DNA from: Liolophura sinensis | Lineage: Eukaryota > Mollusca > Polyplacophora > Chitonida > Chitonidae | Length of the DNA: 64,000 bases | Reading direction: 5' to 3' | Assembly (NCBI RefSeq): GCF_032854445.1 | Contig: NC_088295.1 | Location: 13,565,385-13,629,384, forward strand | Shown here: positions 24,101-34,146 of the stretch, one piece after another | Layout: the number at the start of each line of letters is the position of its first letter | Position numbering within the stretch: position 1 is the stretch's first letter | Program-made: the position numbers and the translations under genes | Notes under the pieces: generated by a model | What the model was told of the DNA's origin: nothing | Database searches by the model: none | What the model saw: the letters and a program-made list of their open reading frames with translations, nothing else

Positions 24101-26322
24101 TTTCACAGTGGGAAATGACATTGATGAGTTTGGATCCCGAAGAAACACCAGACCTTCACATGAAAACAATGAATGTTATCTCTGAATTATACAAATCTAC
24201 AGGGATGTAATGTCACTTTAGGGGAGATGTACAGAAATATAATGATGACATTTGGATTCAATTTTGTTCAATGTGACCTCAACGGAAATGAGTATTAAAG
24301 CAACTAAACAGTGTCAGCAACAGCTTGACAACATTTATTCTGCTTGTGCTACTGTATTTGTGTCCAGTTATTGATTAGCTTGTTTGTCTACATTGAGAAT
24401 GGAATGTGTTGTTGACCAAGGTGTAAATGTCCAGTGATACTCACAGCTGTAAAGGTCACCAGCCAATTCACACCTGTTGGCCTACCTGAGCTGAATGGAC
24501 TAGTCAGAGTGTATTCTGCATGTGTTATTGTCTGACAGCTTTATGTGGTTGTGTACCTAATTGGAATGGCTCCTGTTTGGTCTCCAAATCTATTGGGAGA
24601 TGGCCTCTTTTGTGTAAGCTGTGGGTTTGCCGTTGATTGACAATTTCTGGCTTCTAGAACATTTGTTCATTTTAACATAGGTTAATATTAACTGTCATAA
24701 CCGAAACTGATCTGTGTGCATGTATGTATTGTGTGTTGTACCAGTGGTTCACGTGGGCTTTAATGTGATTTTTTGCGTTCAGTCATGGTATTAGTGGGTA
24801 TAGAGTAAGGGCAGTGTTTGTTCAGTGTTGTGCATTGCTGATGATGGAGGTTGTGATGGTATGTGACCCCATTCCCCTGTGTACTAGATGCCCTCAGGGT
24901 GACCAATGTATAACCCAAGTATGTGACTGTTCTGTTATACAGGGTCAGGGGACGGGCAGAGTACCAGCAGTAGTACCACCCAGACGAAGGATCGCTCCCA
25001 CACTGAGGCCTCTTCCATAGACCTGGAGTGGGAACATGAAGCAGGTACCATTGCTAGAGCTACACCCCTAGCACACTTCGGACTGCAGTACAATGTATTA
25101 TGCTGTAACGTCTTACTTTTATAGGGGAGTTGTAAACAGTATGTACATGCATACCTAGAATATGTCAGGGTCTTATATGTGGGTAATGAAGGATAATGTT
25201 TTTCAGAGCAGATGAAGGAAATTTTGGTATTAGCTCTACTTACCTCTACATTTTGTGAATACAGTGGTAGCTATACAGTGTTCTATTTGATTTCCTTGGA
25301 CTTGTGCCAGAGTTTCACCAACTTGTACCTCACTTATCTTGTGTCTTTTGCTAAAGTACAGACCTGCTCAAATATGCACGCTACAATTTCATCAACCTCA
25401 AATTTATTCCTAAGCAGCCTGGTCGTGTCGATATTGGTAATATCTAGGTCAGCTGCAATGACCTAAGCTTGCTGTTGATTGGTCTCAAAAGGCATGACCT
25501 ATGGGGAGAGAGGAAGAGGGAATGGCAGCATGAAATATGCTGTTTTTGCTACATTTTCTTCATTTTTTTTGAATAACATCTTTGTCTTTGTGTTTCTTAT
25601 GTTACCCCATACGCCAGAACCTTGTTTCATACCTCATCAATTCAAGGGGTTTAGGGAAACAAGGTTCAGTGGTATCGGATATTCAACAGTTGCTCAGTTG
25701 GTTAGTACCCTAGCGCAGGGTAATGACCAAGAAGTCTCTTACCAGTGGGGTCGTTGTGAGTTCAAGCCCAGCTCATGCTGGTTTCCTCTCTGGCCATATG
25801 TGGAAAGATCTATCAGCAACCTGCGGATGGTTGAGGGTTTCCCCCAGGCTCTGCCCGGTTTCCTCCCACCATAATGCCAGCCGCCGTCATAAAAGTGAAA
25901 TATTCTAGAGTATGACATAAAAAATGAATCAAATAAATATATAAATTAATCACAAATGGGTTTTCCTTACTAACACTGGACATACTGATGTGTTCTAACT
26001 ACATGTATATGACAACACCACACATGTTTTAGCTCTCAGATATTATGCAATTAAGAATGTTCATGACAATTTATGTTTTTTATGTGTTACTGTGTCTTCT
26101 TTGATAGGCATGGTTCCTCAGCAGAAGCGGCGGTCAGGCACAGAGGAGAACCTATCAGCCTTGGTCAACAAGGCCTACAGTGAAAGCCCAAATAATTCCA
26201 ATGACTTAGAATGGGACAATGACTTTGTGAGTTCTGAGACAATAGAAACTGAGCAGCTTCTTGCCAAGTCAGTTGACAAACTCCAGAAAGCTGGGAACAA
26301 ATTACATGTGTCTCAGCGGTGA
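15110..26322 (+). CDS. AP1AR: AP-1 complex-associated regulatory protein (gadkin/gamma-BAR) homologue, 9 exons
   Basis: Adaptor that in vertebrates links AP-1 vesicles to kinesin-1 and to Arp2/3 at the trans-Golgi/endosome. Exons: 15110-15153, 17544-17592, 18224-18244, 18645-18667, 21810-21907, 22517-22689, 23818-23900, 24943-25044, 26108-26322; all introns GT-AG. The N-terminus MGNCWERCFG parallels vertebrate gadkin MGNCCWTQCFG (Gly2 and Cys4 suit myristoylation and palmitoylation). Then come KYLRTRYSVERDFSIE, FENLMDD, PLTDREKQLL and a charged helix with LARQEEELRLEEEA. The GGEDDFEMFL acidic-Phe motif and two W-acidic motifs (IDLEWEHE, Trp193; NDLEWDNDF, Trp233; numbering ignores the extra base) match the vertebrate layout. 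Exons 3 and 4 are microexons of 21 and 23 nt. Exon 5 is 98 nt, whereas its flanking phases need 97: one extra base near 21886-21892 puts TGA (21898-21900) in frame. The full product would be about 268 aa, against about 302 in human. Confidence 0.92.
15360..15657 (-). repeat. Full-length tRNA-derived SINE with target-site duplication (AAATA-tailed family)
   Basis: Minus-oriented and complete. The tRNA-like head at the right reads GGCCTCCGTGGCTCAGTCGG (A box) and then GAGTTCAAGTCC (B box) on the minus strand. The body carries the GGTGGGAGGAAACCGAACAG and GTTTTACGCCGTACTCAAGA motifs, and the tail is (AAATA)n. A 12-bp direct repeat AGTTGAATATTT flanks it (15360-15371 and 15646-15657), the mark of LINE-mediated retroposition. 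It lies in intron 1 of AP1AR. It is the best reference copy in this window for the many fragments listed elsewhere. Confidence 0.93.
15911..16276 (+). repeat. SINE copy, CACTCA-tail group, head type 1
   Basis: Starts with a degraded tRNA-like head (TTGGTTAGAGTGTCTGCC). The body has GCAAAGACTTTAAAATGGTA, GTCTTCGGCATGATA and GCAGCATGGAAGACAC, and it ends with GGCTGAAAAATTGTTAAGTA, AACCCCAAGCA and CA-rich simple repeats. It shares body and tail with the minus-strand copy at 1031-1420. It lies in AP1AR intron 1. Confidence 0.85.
16745..17098 (+). repeat. SINE copy, CACTCA-tail group, head type 2
   Basis: The tRNA-like head has an A-box-like CACAGTTGGTAGAA and B-box-like GGGTCAATCCGGGGTCGAGT. The body has CACACCTAAGACCTTGAAAG, TTACTTGCCTTCGGTAAGGC and GAGCGGTGGAAATCTGCTCT, and the tail is GACTGAAAAATTGTTAAGTA, AACCCCAAGCACC and a short CACT repeat. 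It differs from the 15911 copy in head and body but has the same terminal tail. The closest relative here is 43946-44271. Confidence 0.88.
19602..19672 (-). repeat. tRNA-like sequence (SINE head or tRNA-Lys-type pseudogene)
   Basis: The minus strand reads CCCGGCTAGCTCAGTCGGTA, an excellent A box and D-arm of tRNA-Lys type, and about 40 nt later CAGGTTCTATCC, a B box. The anticodon arm and acceptor pairing do not fold convincingly by eye, and AAACATAAACAAAG follows instead of a clean acceptor end. I take it as a tRNA-derived SINE head or pseudogene in AP1AR intron 4, not a working tRNA. Confidence 0.6.
21122..21217. repeat. 19-bp tandem repeat, about 5 copies
   Basis: The unit TGAATACTCATTCCCACTG is repeated about five times with one or two substitutions per copy. 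It lies in intron 4 of AP1AR. Confidence 0.9.
23957..24045 (-). repeat. Truncated SINE, AAATA-tailed family
   Basis: TTTATTTGTTTATTTATTTG followed by GGAGTTTTACGCC, a shortened middle with GACCAGCATTATGGTGTGAG, and no tRNA head. It lies in AP1AR intron 7. Confidence 0.75.
25676..25950 (+). repeat. Nearly full SINE, AAATA-tailed family, plus orientation
   Basis: The head CAGTTGCTCAGTTGGTTAGT (A box) and GTTGTGAGTTCAAGCCCAGC (B box) are followed by CTGCGGATGGTTGAGGGTTT, CCGGTTTCCTCCCACCATAA, GTGAAATATTCTAGAGTATG and AATAAATATATAAATT. It is more diverged than the copy at 15360. It lies in the last intron of AP1AR. Confidence 0.88.
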
Positions 26323-27100
26323 CCCTAAAGTTGTGAATGTCATCAGTGGTCGAAGAACATACTCATTCCATGCTGGCAATCTCAAATGGTGGACCAATAC
26401 AAAATATTTACCATGTAAAAATTGACATAACTCTATATTTATCTTGTACAAACATTTGTGAAGTGTTTGCATACATTGTTTAGGGAATCAGCGGAAACTG
26501 CTTTTGTAGGTAAACATTCTTTTAATTTATTTTACAATTCGTTACTCTGTATAGCCATTTGCTGGTGTGCTGATGCAGCATTGTCATCATTAAATGTGCT
26601 GAAAACAGTATATCACCTGTGTAGCATTTACCCAGATGATAAAGAGTACTAGTAATGTCTGAAGCTGTCTTTTATGTGATCAGATTATGTCTTTGTCCCT
26701 GTCCAAGAAGTAATTTCTCTGCCATATGGCGAAGATGTTCTAGCTAACCTTTGGCAGAAAATTATAAACATGTATCTGTCAGGTGCAGTCTGAGAGGAGT
26801 TTAAGCTAAAGCAGTTAAGACAGTGTGATAAGTGTCACTGGGTCACATGTTCCCTTTTCCTCTAGCTCTGCCCAGTTTCCCGCCATCCTAAGGCTGGCTG
26901 CAATGTCATAGGTGAACAATTCTTGAATATGACGTAAAACACCATCAAATAAATAAATGACATTCCCTTTCAAAACACAGCCAGGGTCTTATTCATTAAC
27001 ATTTAATGAAGATGCTTGGGTTGTATTGTGCTGTATAAAGTTGAACGCCAGTCAAATAAAACAAATGCAGCGCTGTCTTACGTTGTCAAGACTTGGGTTA
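26323..27100 (+). other. AP1AR 3' region with SINE 3' ends
   Basis: Downstream of the AP1AR stop. 26860-26960 is a plus-oriented 3' part of the AAATA-tailed SINE (CTCTGCCCAGTTTCCCGCC, then CTTGAATATGACGTAAAAC and AAATAAATAAATG). Its AATAAA at 26948-26953 could serve as an AP1AR poly(A) signal, and an ATTAAA at 26589-26594 is an alternative. A further scrap of the same SINE end is near 27045-27065. The true transcript end cannot be told from sequence alone. Confidence 0.45.
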
Positions 27101-28433
27101 TGGTTGGGCGTAACGTCTAAACCGAAATTGGTTTAGACCATTAATACATTAATCCATTTTTTGTTTATTTTTTTATTTAGATATACATTTTGAGTGTTGC
27201 TATTGAGATACGCCAGATTCTTCCCATCGTGAGGCTTTGATTGGCTTATAAAGATGGTTCAGGTTACGCCCATATGAAAATCAGGAACGAGATTGAAATG
27301 GTACCATTCTCGTGCTTTTGACGGATGGCATTTTATGTTAGAAATGTTTCAATGATTTTAGACATCGACGAGTTTTTAACTTTTTAACTTAAGCCCAGTG
27401 ATAATATATGTATTTAGTAGGATTGGTGAACTAATTTATATAAGTGAAGCGAATTCAGGAGTCCTGACGTTTGGCTTTTTTCGGATACCACGGGAATGTA
27501 CAGATTTTTGTGCATTATCATTTTAATATTTTCATACACATTGACGACATGTGTTGCGGCTGACACATGGCTATTTCGTCGTTCCCTGGAGACAGACATT
27601 CATTCATTAATGTACGAAATTAACTTCCGAAATAACGTTTTCTGGTACTACCCATTTTTGGACGTAGGCCTGTATGTTCAGGTCTGCGTTTCTATTATGA
27701 AAGGTAAAACGCTGATAACTTCTCAGCACCTGGTTGCTGTCCAGTGTTTTCGTCTATTCAAAGGACCTTTAATCAACAGACCAAATCGCCTGTCAACTTA
27801 AAGTTTGTTGTAGTCATATGGTTTGAATTAGATTTGGTAGAGCACAACCATGGTTGGTTGTAGTGAGTAGGGGTCAGTACTTTGTTCAACAAACCACCGT
27901 ATGATCCATGTCTTTGCATCAAGCAGCATCAGCGGATATGCAGTGTGTGTAGGTACTCTGGAGGGATATTAATGGAGAGTAATATTAAGTGCATCCTATG
28001 TGTTACCCAAACTCAGCGAAATGTGTATTGTCACTGCATTTCATGAGAATATCGTGCTGATAAGAGAGGTGGATAATGTAGGTCAGTTCACCACACCCTA
28101 TATATTACATACCTGTAGACTAAGTCGTCTGGATTACAACCTGACATGCCAGACTATAAAACTAAAATGTTCTCAGGTCTATCCTGTCACGCATATATCG
28201 TGTGTATAATAAGTTCACACGCTATCGCACTCCTTGAACACAGCGTGTCATATTTGGATTCTCTTAACAGGGTATGCAAGGAATGACAGCCACATCAAAC
28301 TGCATGCATAAATACGTTTTTTTATTCAAGAGACAGTGGAAAGACATGCTATACAATCTAAAGTACTGAAATATCAACCATCTTAATTCCTTGGTAATTT
28401 TGTCGACGTGAAGACAGTGTGACGATTGGGAGC

Positions 28434-28503
28434 AGACCGTGGTGCAGTGGTTACATGTCGTTCGATCACTGGGATACAAGGGGTGAGGTTTCAGTTCCAG
28501 CAT
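28434..28503 (+). repeat. tRNA-like SINE head, weak
   Basis: GACCGTGGTGCAGTGGTTAC resembles an A box, and GAGGTTTCAGTTCCAGC about 45 nt later resembles a B box. No known body or tail of the families above follows. This may be the head of another SINE family. Confidence 0.3.
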
Positions 28504-29721
28504 TGTTGACAACAAGCTGTCGACATCACTCTAGCTCAGCTATAGTTTGTTTCTATGTGTCTGTAAAATCAGTCGTACTCGCTATCAAAACTGCGATTAG
28601 TCAGCGACACGTAACAAGGTACACATGTAATGTTGGAAGTCCATATTCTTGCACAGAAAATGAAGTAAGAACACTTTTCTAGTTCATAATGTTAAACTGC
28701 ATAAGCTTGGTTTCGACGGCAAGAACTCAAAGCTCAAGAACTTGACATTTGTACGTTTCAATATAATATAACCTTATAACTAAATTTTGTTTTGTCTAGT
28801 AGTATATCATGTCAGTATGGTTTTAAAGTTGGGTGTTCGAAAGTTCTGTTAGAAAAACAATGTAGTCTAATCGGTGAGCCAGTGGTGCAGGCTGTGGTAC
28901 CACGTGTAGTTTGTTCTAACCGCATGTTGGTGCATCTATGGTAAAACAAATTACTCTCCACGTCCATTGCCCAGCATGCCGCTTGTTTTTGAATAATTAT
29001 GACGTCACCCGAGGCAATTAATTCTTGGTGTTGAAACTAGGCTTAAGGAGTTTAACATTATGAATTATTAAAAGTATTCTAACTGCATTTCCCTTGCAAT
29101 GATGTAGGCGTACAACGTATCAATGTGTAGAGCTTGTGTTCTTACTTGTCATTTTAATTTTACAGACATTTAAATATAAGCCACTGGCGAAAAGAAATAA
29201 ACAATAGCTGGGACATAACGTCACACAGACGTCCACGCTGAAAAGTTCGCTAAAAATTAATGCTTGAAAGAAATTACGTGGAAGAAATTTTCGAACAGCC
29301 AGCAGGTCCCAGGTAAGATTACTTACGCCATACTCTTAAGCCTGGCTGGTGTGAAGATAACACTTGAAGCGCGGAAATAAATTTTAAGGCAATTTCATTG
29401 TCGGTTTGTATGACATAATGAGCTGCCTGGTTACTTCATCTATGTGTCTTGTAAACCTGGTAAAATATCAAAACAATAATTTCTGTAAACTTTCGTGCTT
29501 TACCTTGTATCTTATTAATGTCAAAGGAGAAGCAAAAACAGTATTCAGGCCTATCTTTAGATGAGCGCGGAGTGTATAACTTAAGGAAACGTTTGAAAGC
29601 AGACGATAGACGTAATTCTATATATATAACGGGCTCTTTTTGTCGGCCATTAGATTTATATTCAACTCGATCTACAGCTTGCCGAACGGTTTGCACCATG
29701 GGCGAACCATGTTTTAACATG

Positions 29722-29835
29722 CTATTGATTTATTTATTTATTTGATTGGTGATTTACACCGTACTCAAGAATATTTCACTTACACGACGGCAGCCAGCAT
29801 TATGGTGGGTGGAAACCGGGCTCAGCCCGGGGGAA
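29722..29835 (-). repeat. Truncated SINE, AAATA-tailed family
   Basis: ATTTATTTATTTATTTGATT, GGTGATTTACACCGTACTCA, AGAATATTTCACTTACACGA, then GGAAACCGGGCTCAGCCCGG. It is cut off before the tRNA head, close to a (TA)n tract. Confidence 0.85.
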
Positions 29836-29856
29836 TGTGTTAACATGTAATGATGG

Positions 29857-29857
<1 letters not shown>

Positions 29858-29926
<69 letters not shown>
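29858..29926. repeat. (TA)n microsatellite
   Basis: About 34 uninterrupted AT dinucleotides immediately after the truncated SINE. Confidence 0.97.
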
Positions 29927-29930
<4 letters not shown>

Positions 29931-31564
29931 GTACATCTGTAGTAAAGATTCACAAGGGCATATTTTTGATGTCTCGTTGATGTGTACAGTTTGTCTTCTT
30001 CGAACGAGATATGAAATGCTCGTGATAAACTTTCCTTCTATAATTCTGATGCTTGTAAAGATCTTGAAACTTCCATAGGTAATGGTATGCCTAATAAATA
30101 ATTTGTCTGTAAGACGGGAGATGACGGTGGATTTCTACATAAATGGGGATTTCATAGCGATTCAAACAATGTTTATTTATCCATGTATGTCAATAAAACA
30201 GTTTTCACTTTCTGCTGGAAAGCCAAGTGTCGACCAGATTCAATTGTACATTTCAGAGCACTTAAACCTGGACGTCTCACAAAGAGTGAAGGACAACACG
30301 AGATTACATATACGACGTGAAAGATCGAGATCCAGAGAACCGTTCATCAATTATTACTCCATGTGTGCAACGTAATCCTGCTTTAAGGCCATGTGATGGC
30401 AGGAATGTCCAGTAAAGTGTTCCACGTCTCCCGAGGGACTATATAAGTGACCACGTGGATATTGAATACAGCATAATTAATGGTCCCAAAGCCCATGAAC
30501 TAATCCACTAGATATTCAAACCATTGGATGTTACAGTCATTAATTGTATCATGGTACCCTCAGTGTTTAAAGTATACAAGATCCTACGAGTGCAACTGGA
30601 AATAATTTGATTTTCGGTAAGTTAAGAAGTTAGTGTTTAAGCTTACCATGGTCGCCCACTAATGGTTCAGTTTGACTTGACAAAAACAGACGACTGTGGT
30701 TTGGGAAGCCTGTTTAGACACATTTACGAATTAACTTGGCCAAATGTATAACTACAAAAGTTAGCCAGACGGCTGAAGAATTATTCTGAAATCCGAGTAA
30801 TCAGCTTTATTTTCAGTAACAAACTTGGCTGTTTATGCTCAACATCAAGTCGACACTTTTAAAATTCCTGGCGAACGTGCGTAGAGGCTTTATGGCCGGC
30901 CCATGAAAGCAAAGTATCAAGAGGTTATATATACCAGTGTATAGACTTTATGGAGATACTGTGCATAGATCCGAGCGACCTAGATACTTGGCGAATCTGG
31001 ATTGGGACTTCCTGTACATGCACACCTCTGAATCACTTCCTCTTCTTTTATATACGCCTTGGGATTGTCATAATTGTGACAGCGTTTAATTTATGAGTGG
31101 TTCGAAATCATGTATATTGTTCTCACGATCTGACGCCATTTTCTCCTGGAAGAAAATGTGTGTACACTGTGGATATAATGTCGCAAATGCTAGTCACGTG
31201 AGTTCGATTGATACTGCACAGTCTTATACATGCAGCGCCTCATTCTTGTGTATTATGTTAATTGCATGTTACGAAGGAGGACATACATTCCACATTACTG
31301 CTGGCCAGTCGTGTAGTCAAGGAAGTACCCTCGCAGACACCAACTTTCCGCTTGAGGTCTTTTTCATTGTTTTATATGGCATATATGGTAATTATCGTTG
31401 TCAGGTAATACGATAAGACACTCTTTCAATATTGCTCATTCAGTCGGCTGACAATGTTTCATGTCACACACACAGGTATTCTTTTGGGGAATCGCTCTAT
31501 TTCCTACATTAAGTGTGGCACCTGGATGTCTCTCTTGTGTATTTCCCTGCAAGCGAAGGCAAAG

Positions 31565-32160
31565 AAACCACAAAACGAAGTATGTATAAGATGAAAGACG
31601 ATTAAACAGTGTCCAGGAAAAGAATTTGGCTTATTTTTTTAATAATTTTTCTGACGGACTAAAATGCATATAAATTATCAGCTTATATGGTGTCCTTTTT
31701 GACCACGTTTAAATCAGTGACGTCACATAAGGTTTTTGCTACTTAACACACATAAGACTGCTACATTTCATCACTCAAATTGCATATACAGGTACATGTA
31801 GATCTATGAATGCATTCGCCAGTTTGACCTTGAAACGAATTATGTCAGGCAAAAAGTATGGATATGATGGGTCACAATAGACCTCCGTAGAATCTGATTT
31901 TTAACCATTTTACTCGGTTACAAAAATTCAAAGAAATAAATCCAAATATTTTCCTGGACATTTTTTAATGGTCTTTCATCTGATATATACTTCATTTTAG
32001 TGTTGTATTTGTTTTTAAACCCATGGTGAGTCGAATAACGACCAATTTTGACCAACAATTCAAAACACCAAAGGTATTGCTGTGACGTCACTACCCTTTG
32101 GGTAAATCAAGCTATTTTCCTGGACAGTGTTTAATTAATGGTCTTCATCTGATAATTTAT
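31565..32160. repeat. Cluster of three related units, one direct and two inverted
   Basis: A unit starting near 31570 on plus (AGTATGTATAAGATGAAAGA, then TGTCCAGGAAAAGAATTTGG) reappears on minus ending near 31992 (AGTATATATCAGATGAAAGA, then TGTCCAGGAAAATATTTGG), about 80-85% alike over some 58 bp by eye. A second minus copy ends near 32155 (CAGATGAAGACCATTAATTA, then CACTGTCCAGGAAAATAGC). The first and third units each carry a GTGACGTCAC palindrome (TGACGTCA at 31718-31725 and 32083-32090). The arrangement resembles a nested foldback or MITE-type element. No transposase is present. Confidence 0.65.
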
Positions 32161-32255
32161 TTTCTTTGCCATTGTGACCTCGGTAAAATTGAAGTAATAC
32201 CATTTGAATGTGCCTTACAAAAGACACAGATACATATAGCATCAAACAGTTGAAC

Positions 32256-32261
32256 TTTATT
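32256..32261 (-). terminator. Candidate poly(A) signal of the claudin-like gene
   Basis: AATAAA on the minus strand, 1.9 kb downstream of the stop codon at 34147. The intervening 32262-34146 has no other recognised feature and would be its 3' UTR. Placement is inferred. Confidence 0.35.
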
Positions 32262-34146
32262 GCTCTCAGTGGTATCAACATTTGAAGACAGATTTCAATT
32301 GCATAGATAAATTCTTAAATATAGGCAGCACTTTATTGTTCTATCTCTCTCTATATGTATCATGTAAATCTTAAATATATGACATGGAAGTCAGTTATAA
32401 AGGTAGCACTCGAAATATTAATATCTGGCTATTAAAGATAACATCACAAAAATATAGTACGCTTGCAAAACAGTTATACATGTCTATACGTAATGATATG
32501 TACAGGTAAGGTGGACTTTCATAATGCATATGAAAAGTTTGACATTGAGTTCCGTTTAAACTTAAGGTGAGTTGTTAAAATAAAAGCATCGGTGCTATTC
32601 AGTCAATATCTCGGGAGTATGGCTAACAGTAAAACATACGGTATATTATATTCCGTAAAAATTTCTGGGGAGCTCACGCAGATATCATTTCTTCTCATTG
32701 TGTGTTGTCCAGTCAGATAATTAACAGTTATTGTTACATAGACGTGACAGAAACTTTATATAGGATCGCATAAACAAGACACAGAAAATTGTAAATTAAG
32801 TTAGCACTAACTAACTAGGGCAGCAACTCATTGAGTTATGCCGTAGACCGACATCAAATTACACAGATTGAGAATGGTGGGCTTAAAATCGTGAAATAGC
32901 GCTATTGGCAGAACAGACTTGCTACTAACACTTGAACGGCCTTCAAAGATACATAAACACAGCACCAGGACGGTAAGAATATATAAGTTCATATACACAC
33001 AGCTACCATTAGCTACAGTTATCAATATACATGGTAAATTTACTAAAACTACCCTTTAAATATATTACCCTAACTGCGTTGTCCTAGGTTAATATTTTAC
33101 GATCTCCTTGGGTGTTGGAAAACTGCGCATCTGAACTTCGCACTCGGAACTATGTCAACAATGTTTACAGGCATGACTATGAAAAGAGTTCACCATTTTT
33201 TCACAAATTAGCTAATATATGGACAACGCTAAAACAACAGTCACAGTTTACGTTGAATAACTGTTTGCGGAATAACCCAATGATAAGTCAAGTCGTACAC
33301 TCGTACAATATAATACAACACCAAAAATGTAACGTTAACCGAAAAGCACATATACGTTACTCCTGACAGCACGTGATATATATGCAAGTCGCTAACTAAG
33401 TTAAATACGAAAAGTTATAAATGCCAAAGTTAGCTTATCGTGGATTACAAGTATAGTATCGGAATGTGTGTTTTGGAAACTTATTGCATGATTTAGTTTC
33501 CTTCTTGAGACAAAGACAGCAAAATCATAAGCGTAGTAAAATAGAACACACTACTAATATCGCAGCTAGAGACCAACGAGAAGATGAGATTAAACGCGTA
33601 ACCAAATAACGTATATAGCTATAGTCATCTGTTACAACGGAGAAACCTGAATGCCAAAGTCCTGTCGTGCAGTGATAATTATACTTGTACATATACGTTA
33701 TATGAAATCATGACGTCCCGATATTCAGAAAAAACAGAAGCGCAAATCTTCCCTCTCATGGTGCTCCCTTTGTTAACGTTAACTATGTAATCGAGCTGCT
33801 CTACTCAACTTGTCGGATTTCTGTAATACACCTGTTATCTGTGTTAGTATATGTATATAAGTACTGTTGACTTCCCCTAAGCTGTAACCATAACGACCGT
33901 TGCTTTCCATACAAGAAGGATTCCTTGAAACTGTGCATGCCTGCATTTTTGTTCCTAATGTTTAGGGGTAAATTGTAGATTAAATCCCGTACGAGAAGTA
34001 AACTCTAAAAATAATAGGACCTTACGACGAAACATGTCCAACCAGGATCTTGGCAACCCTGTTTAATCACTGGATGTGTGATCTCTTCCTTGGACTTGTT
34101 GCTTGAATTCCACAAAAGAGTGTCATGTGGTATGGGGTACCTTCTA

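Larger units (their letters stand above)
27101..31580. other. No gene recognised
   Basis: Intergenic stretch. Besides the repeats listed separately, it holds a plus-strand open frame at 27496-27801 that begins with a signal-peptide-like segment (MYRFLCIIILIFSYTLTTC), which I cannot connect to further exons. I recognise no protein family here. Confidence 0.45.
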
